NCBI RefSeq assembly: GCF_014193695.1
Contig: NZ_JACHZR010000001.1
Location: forward strand, 1,525,309 to 1,589,308
DNA from: Rhizobium sp. BK316
GTDB taxonomy: Bacteria > Pseudomonadota > Alphaproteobacteria > Rhizobiales > Rhizobiaceae
DNA length: 64,000 nt
Direction: 5' to 3'
A model generated the notes under the pieces. The model worked only from the letters and a program-made list of their open reading frames with translations, did not search any database and had not been told where the DNA came from. Both the position numbers and the translations under genes were made by a program. Positions 33,407 to 42,773 of the stretch are shown piece by piece; the stretch's first letter is position 1, and every line of letters starts with the position of its first letter.

Positions 33407-33420
33407 TTGACGGAGATCAA
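33407..33420 (+). promoter_or_regulatory. FixK/FNR-like box in the CBS/phosphoribosyltransferase gap
   Basis: TTGAC-GGAG-ATCAA, nine of ten arm bases matching the consensus and the same variant as the box 100 bases away on the other strand. It precedes the phosphoribosyltransferase ATG by 256 bases, which would imply a long leader. Confidence 0.55.
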
Positions 33421-33676
33421 TGCAACAAAGTCGTCATCGTGTTGTCCTGTTCAGGTAACGATCTTCACATGTGGCCCCCGAACCTAGACCTGAGAGGACG
33501 CGGCATCGATGCCGCTGATGTCTTAGCGTTGTCGCTTGACCGAGAGCCATAGCCGGTGCGACCGGCGTGGGTGGCCAGATGTCGCCGGTGGCACTTTTTC
33601 CAACGCCGGTGTCTTCGCCCTGCAGGCGACCGCAGGGATGGTGGCGGATGCGGCCCGCGTCAGAAAGGAGCCGCCG

Positions 33677-34324
33677 ATGTTGTTCAATGACCGAACCGAC
33701 GCGGGCAGGAGGCTCGCTCAAGCTCTTGAAAGATACAAGAAGGATCATGTCGTCGTGCTCGCGCTTCCGCGTGGAGGCGTGCAGGTAGCGACCGAGATAG
33801 CAAGATATCTGGATGCCCCGCTTGACCTGATTCTGGTACGAAAAATCGGCGTCCCCACGCATCCGGAGCTCGCGATGGGAGCGATCGTCGACGGATTGGA
33901 GCCAATCGTCGTCCGTAACGAGCACGTTCTCCGCCTCGCAGGTGTGCCCGAATCCTCGTTCGAGGACGTGCAGCGCCGCGAATGGGAGGAGATTGAACGT
34001 CGTCGGCGTCGGTATCTTGGCGTCAGCCCTCATCAGGAAGTCTTCGGGCGCATCGTCGTGATCGTTGATGACGGCATTGCCACAGGTGCGACAATGATGG
34101 CGGCCATTCGTGCATTGAGGCAACGCAAACCGAGTAAGATCGTCGTGGCTGTGCCTGTCGCGCCTCTTGAAGAGCTCGCGCAATTGAGCCAGGCAGCCGA
34201 TGAGACTGTCTGCCTGTACGCCCCCGCTTCTCTTGGGGCAATAGGTGCCTATTATCAGGACTTTCGGCAGCTGAGCGACGATGACGTCATCGCATTGATC
34301 CAGTCGCTTCCGGCCACGCCATGA
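33677..34324 (+). CDS. Phosphoribosyltransferase-family protein
   Basis: A 215-residue type I PRTase fold. The PRPP loop is VVIVDDGIATGATMMAAIRAL; upstream are VVLALPRGGVQVATEIARYLDAPLDLILVRKIGVPTHPELAMGAI and the flexible middle. The family is often annotated as a predicted phosphoribosyltransferase, sometimes fused to a hydrolase; here the PRTase stands alone. AAAGGAG lies before the ATG at 33677. Its base substrate is unknown. The partner genes (CBS, flavin-binding) suggest a role in low-oxygen or stress nucleotide metabolism. Confidence 0.8.
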   Translation: MLFNDRTDAGRRLAQALERYKKDHVVVLALPRGGVQVATEIARYLDAPLDLILVRKIGVPTHPELAMGAIVDGLEPIVVRNEHVLRLAGVPESSFEDVQRREWEEIERRRRRYLGVSPHQEVFGRIVVIVDDGIATGATMMAAIRALRQRKPSKIVVAVPVAPLEELAQLSQAADETVCLYAPASLGAIGAYYQDFRQLSDDDVIALIQSLPATP

Positions 34325-34532
34325 TACCCGTTATGCGTCACGCCTCAGTGGAGCAGATCGCCCGATCGCTCCCAGACGATCGGCATCAATGAACATTTGG
34401 TGCAGTTGTTGCTGATGGAAGGCGGTCCTGGGGGTGTCAGATTACTGCCTGCCGCCGCTGAAGTATTGCACTGCGTTGGTTGAGGTATCGCGAGAACGCC
34501 GCTCCATTGCGTTTTTACCAGAGGCAATAGCC

Positions 34533-34985
34533 ATGACCATTGAGGAACTGAACGCAGAGGACTGCTTTAATGTGCTTCAACAGGCAAGAACCGGGGTGTT
34601 GGCATGCAGTCACCATGACAGGCCCTACGCGGTGCCTATTCAAATCGCCTATGACGAACGAAAGATTTATGCGTTTTCCTTGGAGGGCAAGAAGATCGAA
34701 ATCATGCGTGCCAATCCGCAAGTTTGTCTGCTCGTGCAGGAAAAGAAGGGACCCAGAGACTGGTACACTGTCGTTGCTTGCGGGCGGTTTGAAGAATTTC
34801 GCGAAGAGGATGGCTTCGCCGGTGAGATGCATCACGCCTGGAGCCTGCTGCAGAGGGACAGCGAGTGGTGGGAGCCGGGGGCCATCAAGCCCGAGGGCTA
34901 CGGAAATGATCGCCCCTATAAGCACGTCTTCTTCGGGATTTGGATCGAAGAAATCTCAGGTAGGCATGGCAAGGAGATCGAATGA
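34533..34985 (+). CDS. Pyridoxamine 5'-phosphate oxidase-like flavin-binding protein
   Basis: A 150-residue split-barrel protein: MTIEELNAEDCFNVLQQARTGVLACSHHDRPYAVPIQIAYDERKIYAFSLEGKKIEIMRANPQVCLLVQEKKGPRDWYTVVACGRFEEF covers the FMN-binding half. The end, YKHVFFGIWIEEISGR, is typical of this group. Such small proteins bind FMN or F420-like cofactors and act in nitro/nitroso or stress chemistry. I use the ATG at 34533 with a modest GAGG upstream. Confidence 0.75.
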   Translation: MTIEELNAEDCFNVLQQARTGVLACSHHDRPYAVPIQIAYDERKIYAFSLEGKKIEIMRANPQVCLLVQEKKGPRDWYTVVACGRFEEFREEDGFAGEMHHAWSLLQRDSEWWEPGAIKPEGYGNDRPYKHVFFGIWIEEISGRHGKEIE

Positions 34986-35025
34986 CATCGCCGGCTCAGA
35001 CGGTATCGCTGCCTTACACGCCACT

Positions 35026-35039
35026 TTGACGCAGATCAA
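35026..35039. promoter_or_regulatory. FixK/FNR-like box without an adjacent gene
   Basis: TTGAC-GCAG-ATCAA, the same nine-of-ten variant as the boxes at 33.3-33.4 kb. It lies 41 bases after the flavin-binding gene stop, and no gene follows on the plus strand before 37.4 kb. It may drive a small RNA or be left over from a deleted gene. Confidence 0.45.
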
Positions 35040-35279
35040 AGGTCTCGAAGCAGCTTTCTGATACTAATTTCTCTCATGGTTGGCGCCCACCTGAACCATG
35101 ATCGGGCGTGGTGAGATTCATCATTCGCGCGCAGCCTTAAGTCGCTGCCGGAGGGTGCTCCAGCAGAGCGCGGCTGCGCGCGACACCGGCAATCCGCGCG
35201 AATGCATCTCACATGTCACCACGTGATCTTCACCTTTGCTTGGGCGTGCCGGCCCGTTGGCCGCGTTGCACCGCGACAC

Positions 35280-36122
35280 CTACATCTTCGCGAAGTCCTC
35301 GACCTGCACTCTGATCGCGACCTCGGTTGGCAGACGTTCCATCGAGCTTGCACCGTAGAAACCGTTGCAACCCTTGCAGCCGGCGAGCACATAGGCCGCA
35401 TCCGCCGGCATCGCGATCGGGCCGCCATGGCAGAGGACGATGACATCATGGCGCACCGATCTTGCGGCGTCCGCCCATTCGTTGATCTTCTCCACGCATT
35501 CGTCGAGTGTCGCCGCCGTTTCGGCGCCGATTGCGCCCCCAGTGGTCAGGCCGAGATGGCAGACGATGATGTCGGCGCCGGCCTCGGTCATGGCAACAGC
35601 GTCCTCGCTCCTGAAGACGTAAGGCGTCGTCAGCATGTCCATGGAGTGCGCACGGGCGATGATGTCTATTTCCAGATCAAAGCTCATGCCGGTCTCTTCG
35701 AGATTGGCGCGGAAAGTACCGTCGATCAACCCGACAGTCGGAAAGTTCTGGATGCCGGCAAAGCCCATCGCCTTCAACTCTTCGAGGAAGTGATCGGGCA
35801 GCATGAAGGGGTCAGTGCCGTTGACGCCGGCAAGTACGGGCGTGTGGCGCACGATAGGCAAGACCTCGCGGCCCATTTCTTTGACGATCTCGTTGGCATT
35901 GCCATAGGCAAGCAGACCGGCAAGAGAGCCGCGCCCGGCCATGCGGTAACGGCCGGAATTATAGATGACGATCAGGTCGATGCCGCCGGCCTCCTCGCTC
36001 TTGGCCGAAAGGCCGGTGCCTGCGCCGCCGCCGATGATCGGCCGTCCTTCGGCGATCTTGCGGCGAAGCTTGTTCAGAATGTCGTTTCTGTCGATGCGGG
36101 TCAAAACTCTCTCCTCAGGCAT
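35280..36122 (-). CDS. PEP-hydrolase-family TIM-barrel protein
   Basis: A 280-residue protein of the phosphoenolpyruvate hydrolase-like family. Clear stretches: [120 protein letters not shown] and [17 protein letters not shown]. The fold recalls isocitrate lyase/PEP mutase. It is encoded with a Tm-1-like protein, overlapping it by eight bases, as in many genomes. The reaction is not established. Confidence 0.8.
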   Translation of the reverse strand: MPEERVLTRIDRNDILNKLRRKIAEGRPIIGGGAGTGLSAKSEEAGGIDLIVIYNSGRYRMAGRGSLAGLLAYGNANEIVKEMGREVLPIVRHTPVLAGVNGTDPFMLPDHFLEELKAMGFAGIQNFPTVGLIDGTFRANLEETGMSFDLEIDIIARAHSMDMLTTPYVFRSEDAVAMTEAGADIIVCHLGLTTGGAIGAETAATLDECVEKINEWADAARSVRHDVIVLCHGGPIAMPADAAYVLAGCKGCNGFYGASSMERLPTEVAIRVQVEDFAKM

Positions 36123-37311
36123 GGATGTGGTGGAAGCTGGCGACGAGTGCGGCAGCGAATTCCGGACTGTTGATATGGGCGTCTATCTCGACGAGGCGCC
36201 TGTTCGGTGCATCGCGCCAGCCCGTTCGGATAGCCGAGAACAGCGCCTCATCGGCTTCGGGATCGTGGAACGGCTGACCGGCGGCATCGATTGCCGAAAC
36301 GCCCTGAAGCGGCAGCAGAAAGCGGACCGGGCCTTGCATCCGGTTGAGCCGTTCGACGATGAAGGCACCGATCCGGCCATTTTCCTCCGGCGTGGTGCGC
36401 ATTAGGGTCACCTGCGCATTGTGCACGTGGAGCCGGCGGTCGCGGAAGGGTGCCGGCACCGTTTCCCGCGCGCCGAAATTCACCATGTCGACGGCGCCGA
36501 CCGAGCCGACATAGGGCAGGCCGGTGCGGATGATGGCCCCGAAGCGGTCCTCGGTCGCAGGAAAGACGCCGCCGACAAGGAGATCGGGAACCTCCGTGGT
36601 CGTCACATCGATAACGCTCTGCAGCAGACCTGAATCGGCAAGCTTCTCCATCGATTGGCCACCGACGCCGGTCGCATGGAAGACGTAGATTTCATGCGTC
36701 TTGCTGAGCAACTCGCGCACTTGTGTGACGCAGCCGGTGGTGACGCCGAACATGGTCATGCCGATGCCCGGCCGATCGTCCGTGGAAGCGGTAACGGAAC
36801 TGCGAGCCATGCCGGCCGCTGCATTCGCCGCATTGCCGATCACCTTGCGCGAGATCGCATTCAGGCCGGCGACGTCGACGACCGAATACATCATGGTGAG
36901 ATCGTTCGGCCCGACATAGGGCGCCACGTTCCCAGAGGCGACGGTCGAGACCATCAGTTTCGGCAGGCCGATCGGAAGCGCCCGCATCGCTTCCGTGACC
37001 AGCGCGGTATTGCCGGTTCCGCCGAGGCCAAGCACGGCGCCGACATCATCACGTGATTTCAGGAACGCCGTCAGCGCCTTGGCCATTGCCGAGACCGCCG
37101 TTCCTCTGTCCGTCTGCCCGAGCACGGCTTCCGCCCCCTCGGGATGAAATTCGGCGACTTCGCGCGCCCGGATATCGGCGGCGGCCTCCTCCCCAAGTGT
37201 GCCGACATTGACCAGCACGGCATCGGCGCCGGCCGTGCGAGCCACCTCCCTAGCGTAGTTCAGTTCCGCTCCCTTGGTGTCGCATGTACCGACGACATAG
37301 ACTTTTCCCAT
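36115..37311 (-). CDS. Tm-1-like ATP-binding protein (UPF0261)
   Basis: A 398-residue protein of the UPF0261 family, named for the tomato Tm-1 virus-resistance protein. It starts [22 protein letters not shown] and includes [59 protein letters not shown] and [21 protein letters not shown] take the ATG at 37311, with AGGAGG upstream. It leads the PEP-hydrolase-like gene and is divergent from a GntR gene and a sugar ABC operon, so a link to catabolism is likely. Confidence 0.85.
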   Translation of the reverse strand: MGKVYVVGTCDTKGAELNYAREVARTAGADAVLVNVGTLGEEAAADIRAREVAEFHPEGAEAVLGQTDRGTAVSAMAKALTAFLKSRDDVGAVLGLGGTGNTALVTEAMRALPIGLPKLMVSTVASGNVAPYVGPNDLTMMYSVVDVAGLNAISRKVIGNAANAAAGMARSSVTASTDDRPGIGMTMFGVTTGCVTQVRELLSKTHEIYVFHATGVGGQSMEKLADSGLLQSVIDVTTTEVPDLLVGGVFPATEDRFGAIIRTGLPYVGSVGAVDMVNFGARETVPAPFRDRRLHVHNAQVTLMRTTPEENGRIGAFIVERLNRMQGPVRFLLPLQGVSAIDAAGQPFHDPEADEALFSAIRTGWRDAPNRRLVEIDAHINSPEFAAALVASFHHIHA

Positions 37312-37377
37312 TGGTTTTCCTCCTCTTTTCGATTTTTCCCCGGTCGTTTTCCGAAAAGCACCAGTTTTTGTATTTTC

Positions 37378-37407
37378 CATATTGTATATTCTTTCGCATA
37401 TTGCATA
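37378..37407. promoter_or_regulatory. Direct repeat in the Tm-1/gntR divergent promoter region
   Basis: CATATTGTATA (37378) and CATATTGCATA (37397) are near-identical repeats 19 bp apart, about two helical turns. They lie in the AT-rich gap between the divergent Tm-1-like and GntR genes and are good candidates for GntR binding. Confidence 0.45.
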
Positions 37408-37441
37408 CTTAAATCATGAAAGCCAGACGGAAATGGAGACC

Positions 37442-38107
37442 ATGAACGCACCGCGCCACCTCACCCTTCGCGAGCGGATCTACGAGGAAATCGTTCGCCT
37501 GATCGTCTCCGGCGAGTTGCCGAGCGGTGTGTCGATCGACGAAAAGGAATTGACGGAACGCCTGCAGGTCAGCCGCACGCCGTTTCGCGAGGCGATCGGC
37601 ACGCTTGCCAAGGAAGGGCTGATCGAGATCAAGCCTTATCGCGGCTTCTTTGTGCGCAGCTTCACGCCCAAGGAGATCGACGACCTCTATAATCTGCGCA
37701 AGACGCTCGAATGTTTCGCCGTCGAGCTTGCCGTTCCCGAGATGAGCGACCGGCATATCGCCAGCTTCGAACGCATCCTGGACGAAGCCGTGGCGGCGCT
37801 GCGCCGCGGCGACATGGCGACCTACGGCATCCGCGACAAGGAATTTCACGAGACCATCGCCGAGCTTTCGGGAAGTGCGCCGCTCATCGAAACGCTGGCG
37901 CGACTGGCGCTGCAGATCCAGATCTGCCGCTCGATCGCCAATGAGAGCCGCGATCTCGCCGAGAGGGCAGCCGAGGAGCGCGATCAAATCCTGCAGGCCT
38001 TCCGCTCGCGCGACGTAACTCGCGCCAAGGCGTTGATGCACGCGCATATCAGCGACGTCCAGCAGGCCGTCATGGCGCGCTTTCAGAAGGGAAATCCGGC
38101 GAGCTGA
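37442..38107 (+). CDS. GntR-family (FadR/VanR subgroup) regulator
   Basis: A 221-residue regulator. Winged helix at residues 5-70: LTLRERIYEEIVRLIVSGELPSG, IDEKELTERLQVSRTPFREAIGTLAKEGLIEIKPYRGFFVR. The C-terminal FCD-type all-helical ligand domain includes YNLRKTLECFAVELAV and KEFHETIAELSGSAPLIETLARL, with the metal-binding Asp/His pattern. The start may be 37442 or 37433. It stands between the divergent Tm-1 pair and the ABC importer and probably controls both. Confidence 0.85.
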   Translation: MNAPRHLTLRERIYEEIVRLIVSGELPSGVSIDEKELTERLQVSRTPFREAIGTLAKEGLIEIKPYRGFFVRSFTPKEIDDLYNLRKTLECFAVELAVPEMSDRHIASFERILDEAVAALRRGDMATYGIRDKEFHETIAELSGSAPLIETLARLALQIQICRSIANESRDLAERAAEERDQILQAFRSRDVTRAKALMHAHISDVQQAVMARFQKGNPAS

Positions 38108-38188
38108 CTGGATGCATGAAGGAGAGGGAGGTCTCCTTTTCGACAGGCGAAAAACGTGGCCGTGGAGCGGCCCCAAGAGGAGGAAACA

Positions 38189-39442
38189 ATGCTGAAATTT
38201 CTTGCCCGCGGAACGGCGCTGGCGGCGATGATCGCCGCAAGTTCGTTGGCGCATGCCGAGACCCTGAAGATGTGGGGTCCGGAACAGATCACAGAACCGC
38301 TGGTCGCGCAGCTGTGGAACGGCATCAAGGCCGATTTCGAAAAGGCCAATCCCGGTGTAACCGTCGAATTCATGCCGCCGACCGGGACGATCAGCAACGG
38401 CGCGGTACAGGCAGCGATCCAGTCGGACGCCGGTCCCGACGTCATCCTCACCAATTCGGGCATCGGCCGCATCAGCGTCGTCAAGAACGCCAAGCAGGTC
38501 ATGCCGCTGACCGAGCAATATGAAAAGCGCGGGTGGAAGGACAAGATCTATCCCTGGCTCTACACCGAGCTGAAAGGTCAGTTCGGCGGCGAGATCTATG
38601 AAGTTCCCGACGGCCTCGATGCGCTTGGCATCTGGTATCACAAGGATCTTTTCGCGCAGGCAGGTTGGAATATCCCCGCGACCTGGACCGAATTCGAAGC
38701 GCTGATGAAGTCGATCGACGAGACCGGCCTGCAGCCGATTGCCATCGGCCCGCGCACGACGGGCAGTGCCGGCCACCTCTTCGGCAACTTGCTGCAATCA
38801 GCAAGCGGCAAGGAGGTGATCGGCAAGGCGCTGCGCCGCGAGATCGCCTGGGACGACCCATCAGTTGCTGCCGGCGCCGTCCGGCTGCAGAAGCTAGTCG
38901 AAGCGGGCTACATCAAGAAGGAAATGGCGGGTCTCGATCTCGATGGAGCCTCACGCCTCTGGTTCAACAAGCGCGCCGTCATGTTCGTCGCAGGTCCCTG
39001 GTTCACCGCTAATGCCCGCAAGGCAGGCTACGACCTCGCCAATGCCGGTTATGCGCCCATGCCCTCCGACATCAAAGGGGCGGCGATGCCAACCGGCGGC
39101 GTCGGCTGGAGCTGGCTCGTGCCTGTTAACTCCAAGCAGCCGGAGCTTGCGATGAAGTGGATCGACTTCATGCTGTCGGACGCAGTGATAAAGAAACGAG
39201 CTCAGGATCCGGCGAGTACGATGATCTACCCGCGCGAAATCCCAGGCGTCGAGCCGCCGACTCCCGTGTTGAAGGATATCTTCGCGGCTGCCGCCGGCGG
39301 CGTCGGCTACAATCCGAGCGTCTATCTGCCCGGTCCCGTGCTCGACACCTATTTCCAGGTCATCCAGGGCCTGATCTCCGGCCAAATCGGCGGCGAGGAT
39401 GGCATGAAACAGATCCAGGCGAAGATGGCAGAGGCGAAATAG
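38189..39442 (+). CDS. Sugar ABC transporter, solute-binding protein (MalE-type)
   Basis: A 417-residue periplasmic protein with a signal peptide, MLKFLARGTALAAMIAASSLAHA. The mature part is a family-1 solute-binding protein: KMWGPEQITEPLVAQLWNGIKADFEKANPGVTVEFMPP, DVILTNSG, EVPDGLDALGIWYHKDLFAQAGWNIPATWTEFEALM, and MPTGGVGWSWLVPVNSKQPELAMKWIDFML. AGGAGG precedes the ATG. The ligand is probably a mono- or oligosaccharide. It is followed by two permeases and, after two enzymes, its ATPase. Confidence 0.9.
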   Translation: MLKFLARGTALAAMIAASSLAHAETLKMWGPEQITEPLVAQLWNGIKADFEKANPGVTVEFMPPTGTISNGAVQAAIQSDAGPDVILTNSGIGRISVVKNAKQVMPLTEQYEKRGWKDKIYPWLYTELKGQFGGEIYEVPDGLDALGIWYHKDLFAQAGWNIPATWTEFEALMKSIDETGLQPIAIGPRTTGSAGHLFGNLLQSASGKEVIGKALRREIAWDDPSVAAGAVRLQKLVEAGYIKKEMAGLDLDGASRLWFNKRAVMFVAGPWFTANARKAGYDLANAGYAPMPSDIKGAAMPTGGVGWSWLVPVNSKQPELAMKWIDFMLSDAVIKKRAQDPASTMIYPREIPGVEPPTPVLKDIFAAAAGGVGYNPSVYLPGPVLDTYFQVIQGLISGQIGGEDGMKQIQAKMAEAK

Positions 39443-39474
39443 TGGTCATTCCAGAAACGCCGGGAAGCAAGGTC

Positions 39475-40437
39475 ATGGCTCCTCTCAGCACTGCACCTGC
39501 CGTGGCGGGACATACGGGCGGCAAGCCCGCCCGTATGTCCAGACCACGAACGGCGGGGTCGATCTCAGCCGATGGCGATGCCAGGACCGCATTCTGGCTG
39601 ATGGCGCCGGCGCTCGCGCTCTATGCCGTCTTCACGCTGCTGCCGATCGCCGCCACCTTCTGGCTGAGCTTCAACAGCTCCGCCGGTTTCAACACCTCCG
39701 CGAGCTTCGTCGGCGCCGGCAACTACGCCAAGGCGGCGCAGGATCCGATCGTCTGGAAGAGCCTTGCCCATACCTTCATCTGGCTGGCCTACCATGTGGC
39801 GATGGCAGGTGGGCTCGGCCTACTGCTGGCGCTTGCCGTTAGCAGGCTCAGGATCACGCAAGTCTTCTTCCGCACCGCCTTCTTCCTGCCGCATCTGGTC
39901 TCGCTCGCGGTCGTCGGCGTCATCTGGGCCAATATCTACGATCCGTTCTTCGGCCTGCTGAATACCGCGCTGACGCGCATCGGGCTCGGCGCCTTCACCC
40001 AAGGCTGGCTTTCCGATCCCGCGTTGGTGCTGTTCTCCGTCAATGTCGCAAGCTCGTGGCAGGGCTTCGGTCTCTACATGCTGCTCTTCATCGCCGGCCT
40101 GCAGAATATCGACCGTTCGCTCTATGACGCAGCCGAGGTGGACGGCGCCAACGCTCTCCAGAAGCTGATCTATGTGACGCTGCCGGGGCTTCGCGAGGTC
40201 ATGACCTTCGTCGTCTCGCTGGCAATGATCAACGGGCTCAAGGGCTTCGCCACGGTCTTCGTCATGACCAATGGCGGGCCGTTCTATCAGAGCGAGCTGA
40301 TCACGACTTATATCTACCGGCTTGCCTTCCAGTCCCAGGATCACGGGCTTGCGGCGGTGCTCTGCATCCTGCTCAGCCTGCTCGCGATCGTCATCACCAT
40401 CGTCTTCAACCGCTGGCGCGCGAGGCTTTCCCAATGA
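39475..40437 (+). CDS. Sugar ABC transporter permease (MalF-type)
   Basis: About 320 residues with six membrane helices, for example LMAPALALYAVFTLLPIAATFWLSF and VFFRTAFFLPHLVSLAVVGVIW. The EAA loop AAEVDGANALQKLIYVTLPGL contacts the ATPase. The N-terminal 40 residues are Pro/Arg/Gly-rich and unlikely to be structured. Start candidates are ATG 39475 and ATG 39535; a 33-base perfect hairpin covers the second. It overlaps the next permease by four bases. Confidence 0.88.
   Translation: MAPLSTAPAVAGHTGGKPARMSRPRTAGSISADGDARTAFWLMAPALALYAVFTLLPIAATFWLSFNSSAGFNTSASFVGAGNYAKAAQDPIVWKSLAHTFIWLAYHVAMAGGLGLLLALAVSRLRITQVFFRTAFFLPHLVSLAVVGVIWANIYDPFFGLLNTALTRIGLGAFTQGWLSDPALVLFSVNVASSWQGFGLYMLLFIAGLQNIDRSLYDAAEVDGANALQKLIYVTLPGLREVMTFVVSLAMINGLKGFATVFVMTNGGPFYQSELITTYIYRLAFQSQDHGLAAVLCILLSLLAIVITIVFNRWRARLSQ
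39508..39540 (+). repeat. Perfect 14-bp stem-loop at the binding-protein/permease junction
   Basis: GGACATACGGGCGG and CCGCCCGTATGTCC flank a CAAGC loop. It lies 66 bases after the binding-protein stop and inside the apparent N-terminus of the permease, and its right arm holds the alternative ATG at 39535. It can protect the upstream mRNA from 3' decay and hold down permease translation, which would favour excess binding protein. Confidence 0.7.
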
Positions 40438-41261
40438 GTGTGCGCAATCGCGAATGGCCGGTGGCGCTTGCGCTGACACCGGTCTTGATCCTGATCCTCG
40501 CCCCCTTCGTCTGGCTCTTGATCTCGAGCTTCAAGACCGAGGCCGAGATCGGCCGGGCCGATCCCTTCACCTGGCCGGCCGATCTGATGTGGCGGAATTA
40601 TCTCGACGCCTGGCAAATTGGTGGCTTCGGCGACCTCGTCGGCAACAGCCTCATCAATCTCGTCGGCGTCGTCCTCCTGTCGCTCATCACCTGCGCGCCG
40701 GCCGGCTATGCGCTTGCCAAGATCCGTTTCCCCGGCCGGGAGTGGCTGTTCTATGCCTTCATCCTCGGCCTGACCGTGCCGGTCCAGGCGATCGTCATTC
40801 CGCTCTACCAGGTGCTCTTCGGACTGAACCTCGTCAACACGCTTGCTGGTATCGTGCTGGTGCAGGTCAGCAACGGCATTCCCTTCGGCATATTCCTGAT
40901 GCGGAGCTTCTTCATCGGCGTACCTGACGATTTGATCGAGGCGGCCAAGATCGACGGCGCTTCGCATTTCCAGATCCTCACTAAGGTCTTTCTGCCGATC
41001 TCGACGCCAGCGGTTCAGGCGCTGGTCATCATCAGCGCGCTCTCCACCTGGAACGATTTCTTCCTGCCGCTGATCGTGCTGATCAGCCCCGACGTGCAGA
41101 CGCTGCCGCTCGGGCTGGTGCGTTTCGCCAGCACCTACGCTTCCGATTACCGGCTGGTCTTCTCGGGCACCGTCATTTCATTCCTGCCGATCATTCTTCT
41201 CTACATCCTGATGCAGCGCCGCTTCACCGAGGGGCTGACGCAGGGAGCAATCAAGGGCTAA
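40434..41261 (+). CDS. Sugar ABC transporter permease (MalG-type)
   Basis: A 275-residue inner-membrane permease of the carbohydrate CUT1 class. Helices include VALALTPVLILILAPFVWLLISSFK and NSLINLVGVVLLSLITCAPAGYALAKI. The EAA motif EAAKIDGASHFQILTKVFLPISTPAVQAL is intact. It ends SFLPIILLYILMQRRFTEGLTQGAIKG, the usual MalG tail. It is coupled to the MalF-type gene before it and followed two bases later by a dehydrogenase. Confidence 0.92.
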   Translation: MSVRNREWPVALALTPVLILILAPFVWLLISSFKTEAEIGRADPFTWPADLMWRNYLDAWQIGGFGDLVGNSLINLVGVVLLSLITCAPAGYALAKIRFPGREWLFYAFILGLTVPVQAIVIPLYQVLFGLNLVNTLAGIVLVQVSNGIPFGIFLMRSFFIGVPDDLIEAAKIDGASHFQILTKVFLPISTPAVQALVIISALSTWNDFFLPLIVLISPDVQTLPLGLVRFASTYASDYRLVFSGTVISFLPIILLYILMQRRFTEGLTQGAIKG

Positions 41262-41263
41262 CC

Positions 41264-42355
41264 ATGTCGCATCACGTCCAGCGGGAAATCCGCTACAATT
41301 TTGAATTCGATCACCGCATCAAGGCCTGCTTCATCGGCGCCGGCGGTCATGCCTACCGAAATGTCTATCCAGCGCTGCGCTACGCACCGGTGGAACTCGC
41401 CGCCATCTGCGATCTCGATCTCGGTCGCGCCGAGAAATTCGCCAAGCTCTTCGGCGCCGGCAAAGCCTATACCGATCACCGCGAAATGTTGGAACGAGAA
41501 AAGCCGGAACTGGTCTTTCTCGTCACTGCCTATCATCACGACGGCCGGGTACAGGCCACCGATCTGGCGCTCGACGCGCTTGCATCAGGCGCTCACGTCT
41601 GGATGGAAAAGCCGACGGCGGCAAGCATCGACGATATCGAAAGGCTGCAGGCGGAAAGCGTGGCGGCCGGCCGCATGGTGATGACCGGTCTCAAGAAGAC
41701 CTTTTTCCCCACAATCGAGAAACTTAGAGATTTGATCGGTTCGCCCGGCTTCGGCAGGCTGACCTCGATCAATGTCCGCTATCCCCAGAGCCTGCCGAGA
41801 CCGGAAAACCGCGCCGATCTCGTGAAGATGCAGAGCTTCCTCGACCACATCTACCATCCGGGCGCGATCCTCAATTTCCTCGGTGGCGAGATCGAACGCG
41901 CTGGTTATGAATGGGAAGCGCTGACGGGGGCGAGCGTCACCAGCTTGCGCTTCCGCTCCGGCGCGATCGGCACACTGCATCTGGCCGCCGGCCAATCGGG
42001 CGGCAGCATTTTCGAGCGGGTCGAGATTATCGGCGAGGGGGCCAACGCCATCGTCGAGAACGGCAGCCGACTGACTTATTTCCGCAAGGCGGACCTGCCG
42101 TCATACGGCCGTGCCGCAAGCTTCATCCAGCCGGACGAGAATGCGGCGCTGTTCTATGAGCCCGAACATTCGCTCGGCCAGCTTTATAACAACAACCTCT
42201 TCTATCTCGGCTATGTGCCCGAAATCCTGCACCTAACCGATGCGATCCTTGCTGGCACGCAGATCACGAGAGGCACGCTCGAAATCGCCCGCGAGATCAT
42301 GAAACTCTTCGAATTCTACAGACGCACAGATGCCGGCGTCACTTCCAATCTCTGA
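41264..42355 (+). CDS. Gfo/Idh/MocA-family NAD(P)-dependent dehydrogenase
   Basis: A 363-residue sugar or cyclitol dehydrogenase. Rossmann start: IKACFIGAGGHAYRNVYPALRYAPVELAAICDLDLGRAEKFAKLFGAG. The family motif is VWMEKPTAASIDDIERL, with the active-site Lys. A conserved His region is FLDHIYHPGAILNFLGGE. As it is embedded in a sugar importer operon, it likely oxidises the imported sugar. The N-terminal 15 residues before the Rossmann fold are an extension. Confidence 0.87.
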   Translation: MSHHVQREIRYNFEFDHRIKACFIGAGGHAYRNVYPALRYAPVELAAICDLDLGRAEKFAKLFGAGKAYTDHREMLEREKPELVFLVTAYHHDGRVQATDLALDALASGAHVWMEKPTAASIDDIERLQAESVAAGRMVMTGLKKTFFPTIEKLRDLIGSPGFGRLTSINVRYPQSLPRPENRADLVKMQSFLDHIYHPGAILNFLGGEIERAGYEWEALTGASVTSLRFRSGAIGTLHLAAGQSGGSIFERVEIIGEGANAIVENGSRLTYFRKADLPSYGRAASFIQPDENAALFYEPEHSLGQLYNNNLFYLGYVPEILHLTDAILAGTQITRGTLEIAREIMKLFEFYRRTDAGVTSNL

Positions 42356-42369
42356 CCGGAGGCACAGTC

Positions 42370-42750
42370 TTGAGCGAGACCGACATCATTTTCAGGAAAG
42401 CCGGCGGCGAATTCATGCCGACTAGCTGGGGCGAACTTAACTGGAAGATCACCGGCGACAGCACGCCAGGTGCCGAAATGACCTTCGGCACCTGCCGCAT
42501 CAATCCCGGCGAGCGCAACCAGCTGCACTCGCATCCTGACTGCGAGGAGATCCTCTACGTCGTCTCCGGCAGTTGCGAACACAAGCTCGGCGACGCCCTT
42601 TACCGGCTCGAAGCCGGCGATGCGATCCGCATTCCGCGCAACATCAGGCACTGGGCGCGCGCGCTCGGTACCGAACCGCTTTTCGCCCTGATCATGTTTT
42701 CCTCCGGCACCCGCACGGCGGTCAATCATGAAGGCGAAGGCGCAGCCTGA
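42370..42750 (+). CDS. Cupin-domain protein
   Basis: A 126-residue single cupin. Motif 1 is ERNQLHSHPDCEEILYVVSGSCEHKLGD, with the metal ligands His, His and Glu; motif 2 is GDAIRIPRNIRHWARALG, with the third His. The start is TTG at 42370 with GGAGG upstream. Small cupins in sugar operons are often isomerases, epimerases or ligand-binding proteins. It is followed by the ABC ATPase. Confidence 0.8.
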   Translation: MSETDIIFRKAGGEFMPTSWGELNWKITGDSTPGAEMTFGTCRINPGERNQLHSHPDCEEILYVVSGSCEHKLGDALYRLEAGDAIRIPRNIRHWARALGTEPLFALIMFSSGTRTAVNHEGEGAA

Positions 42751-42773
42751 ATGCTGTCTGAAGGGGAAACATC

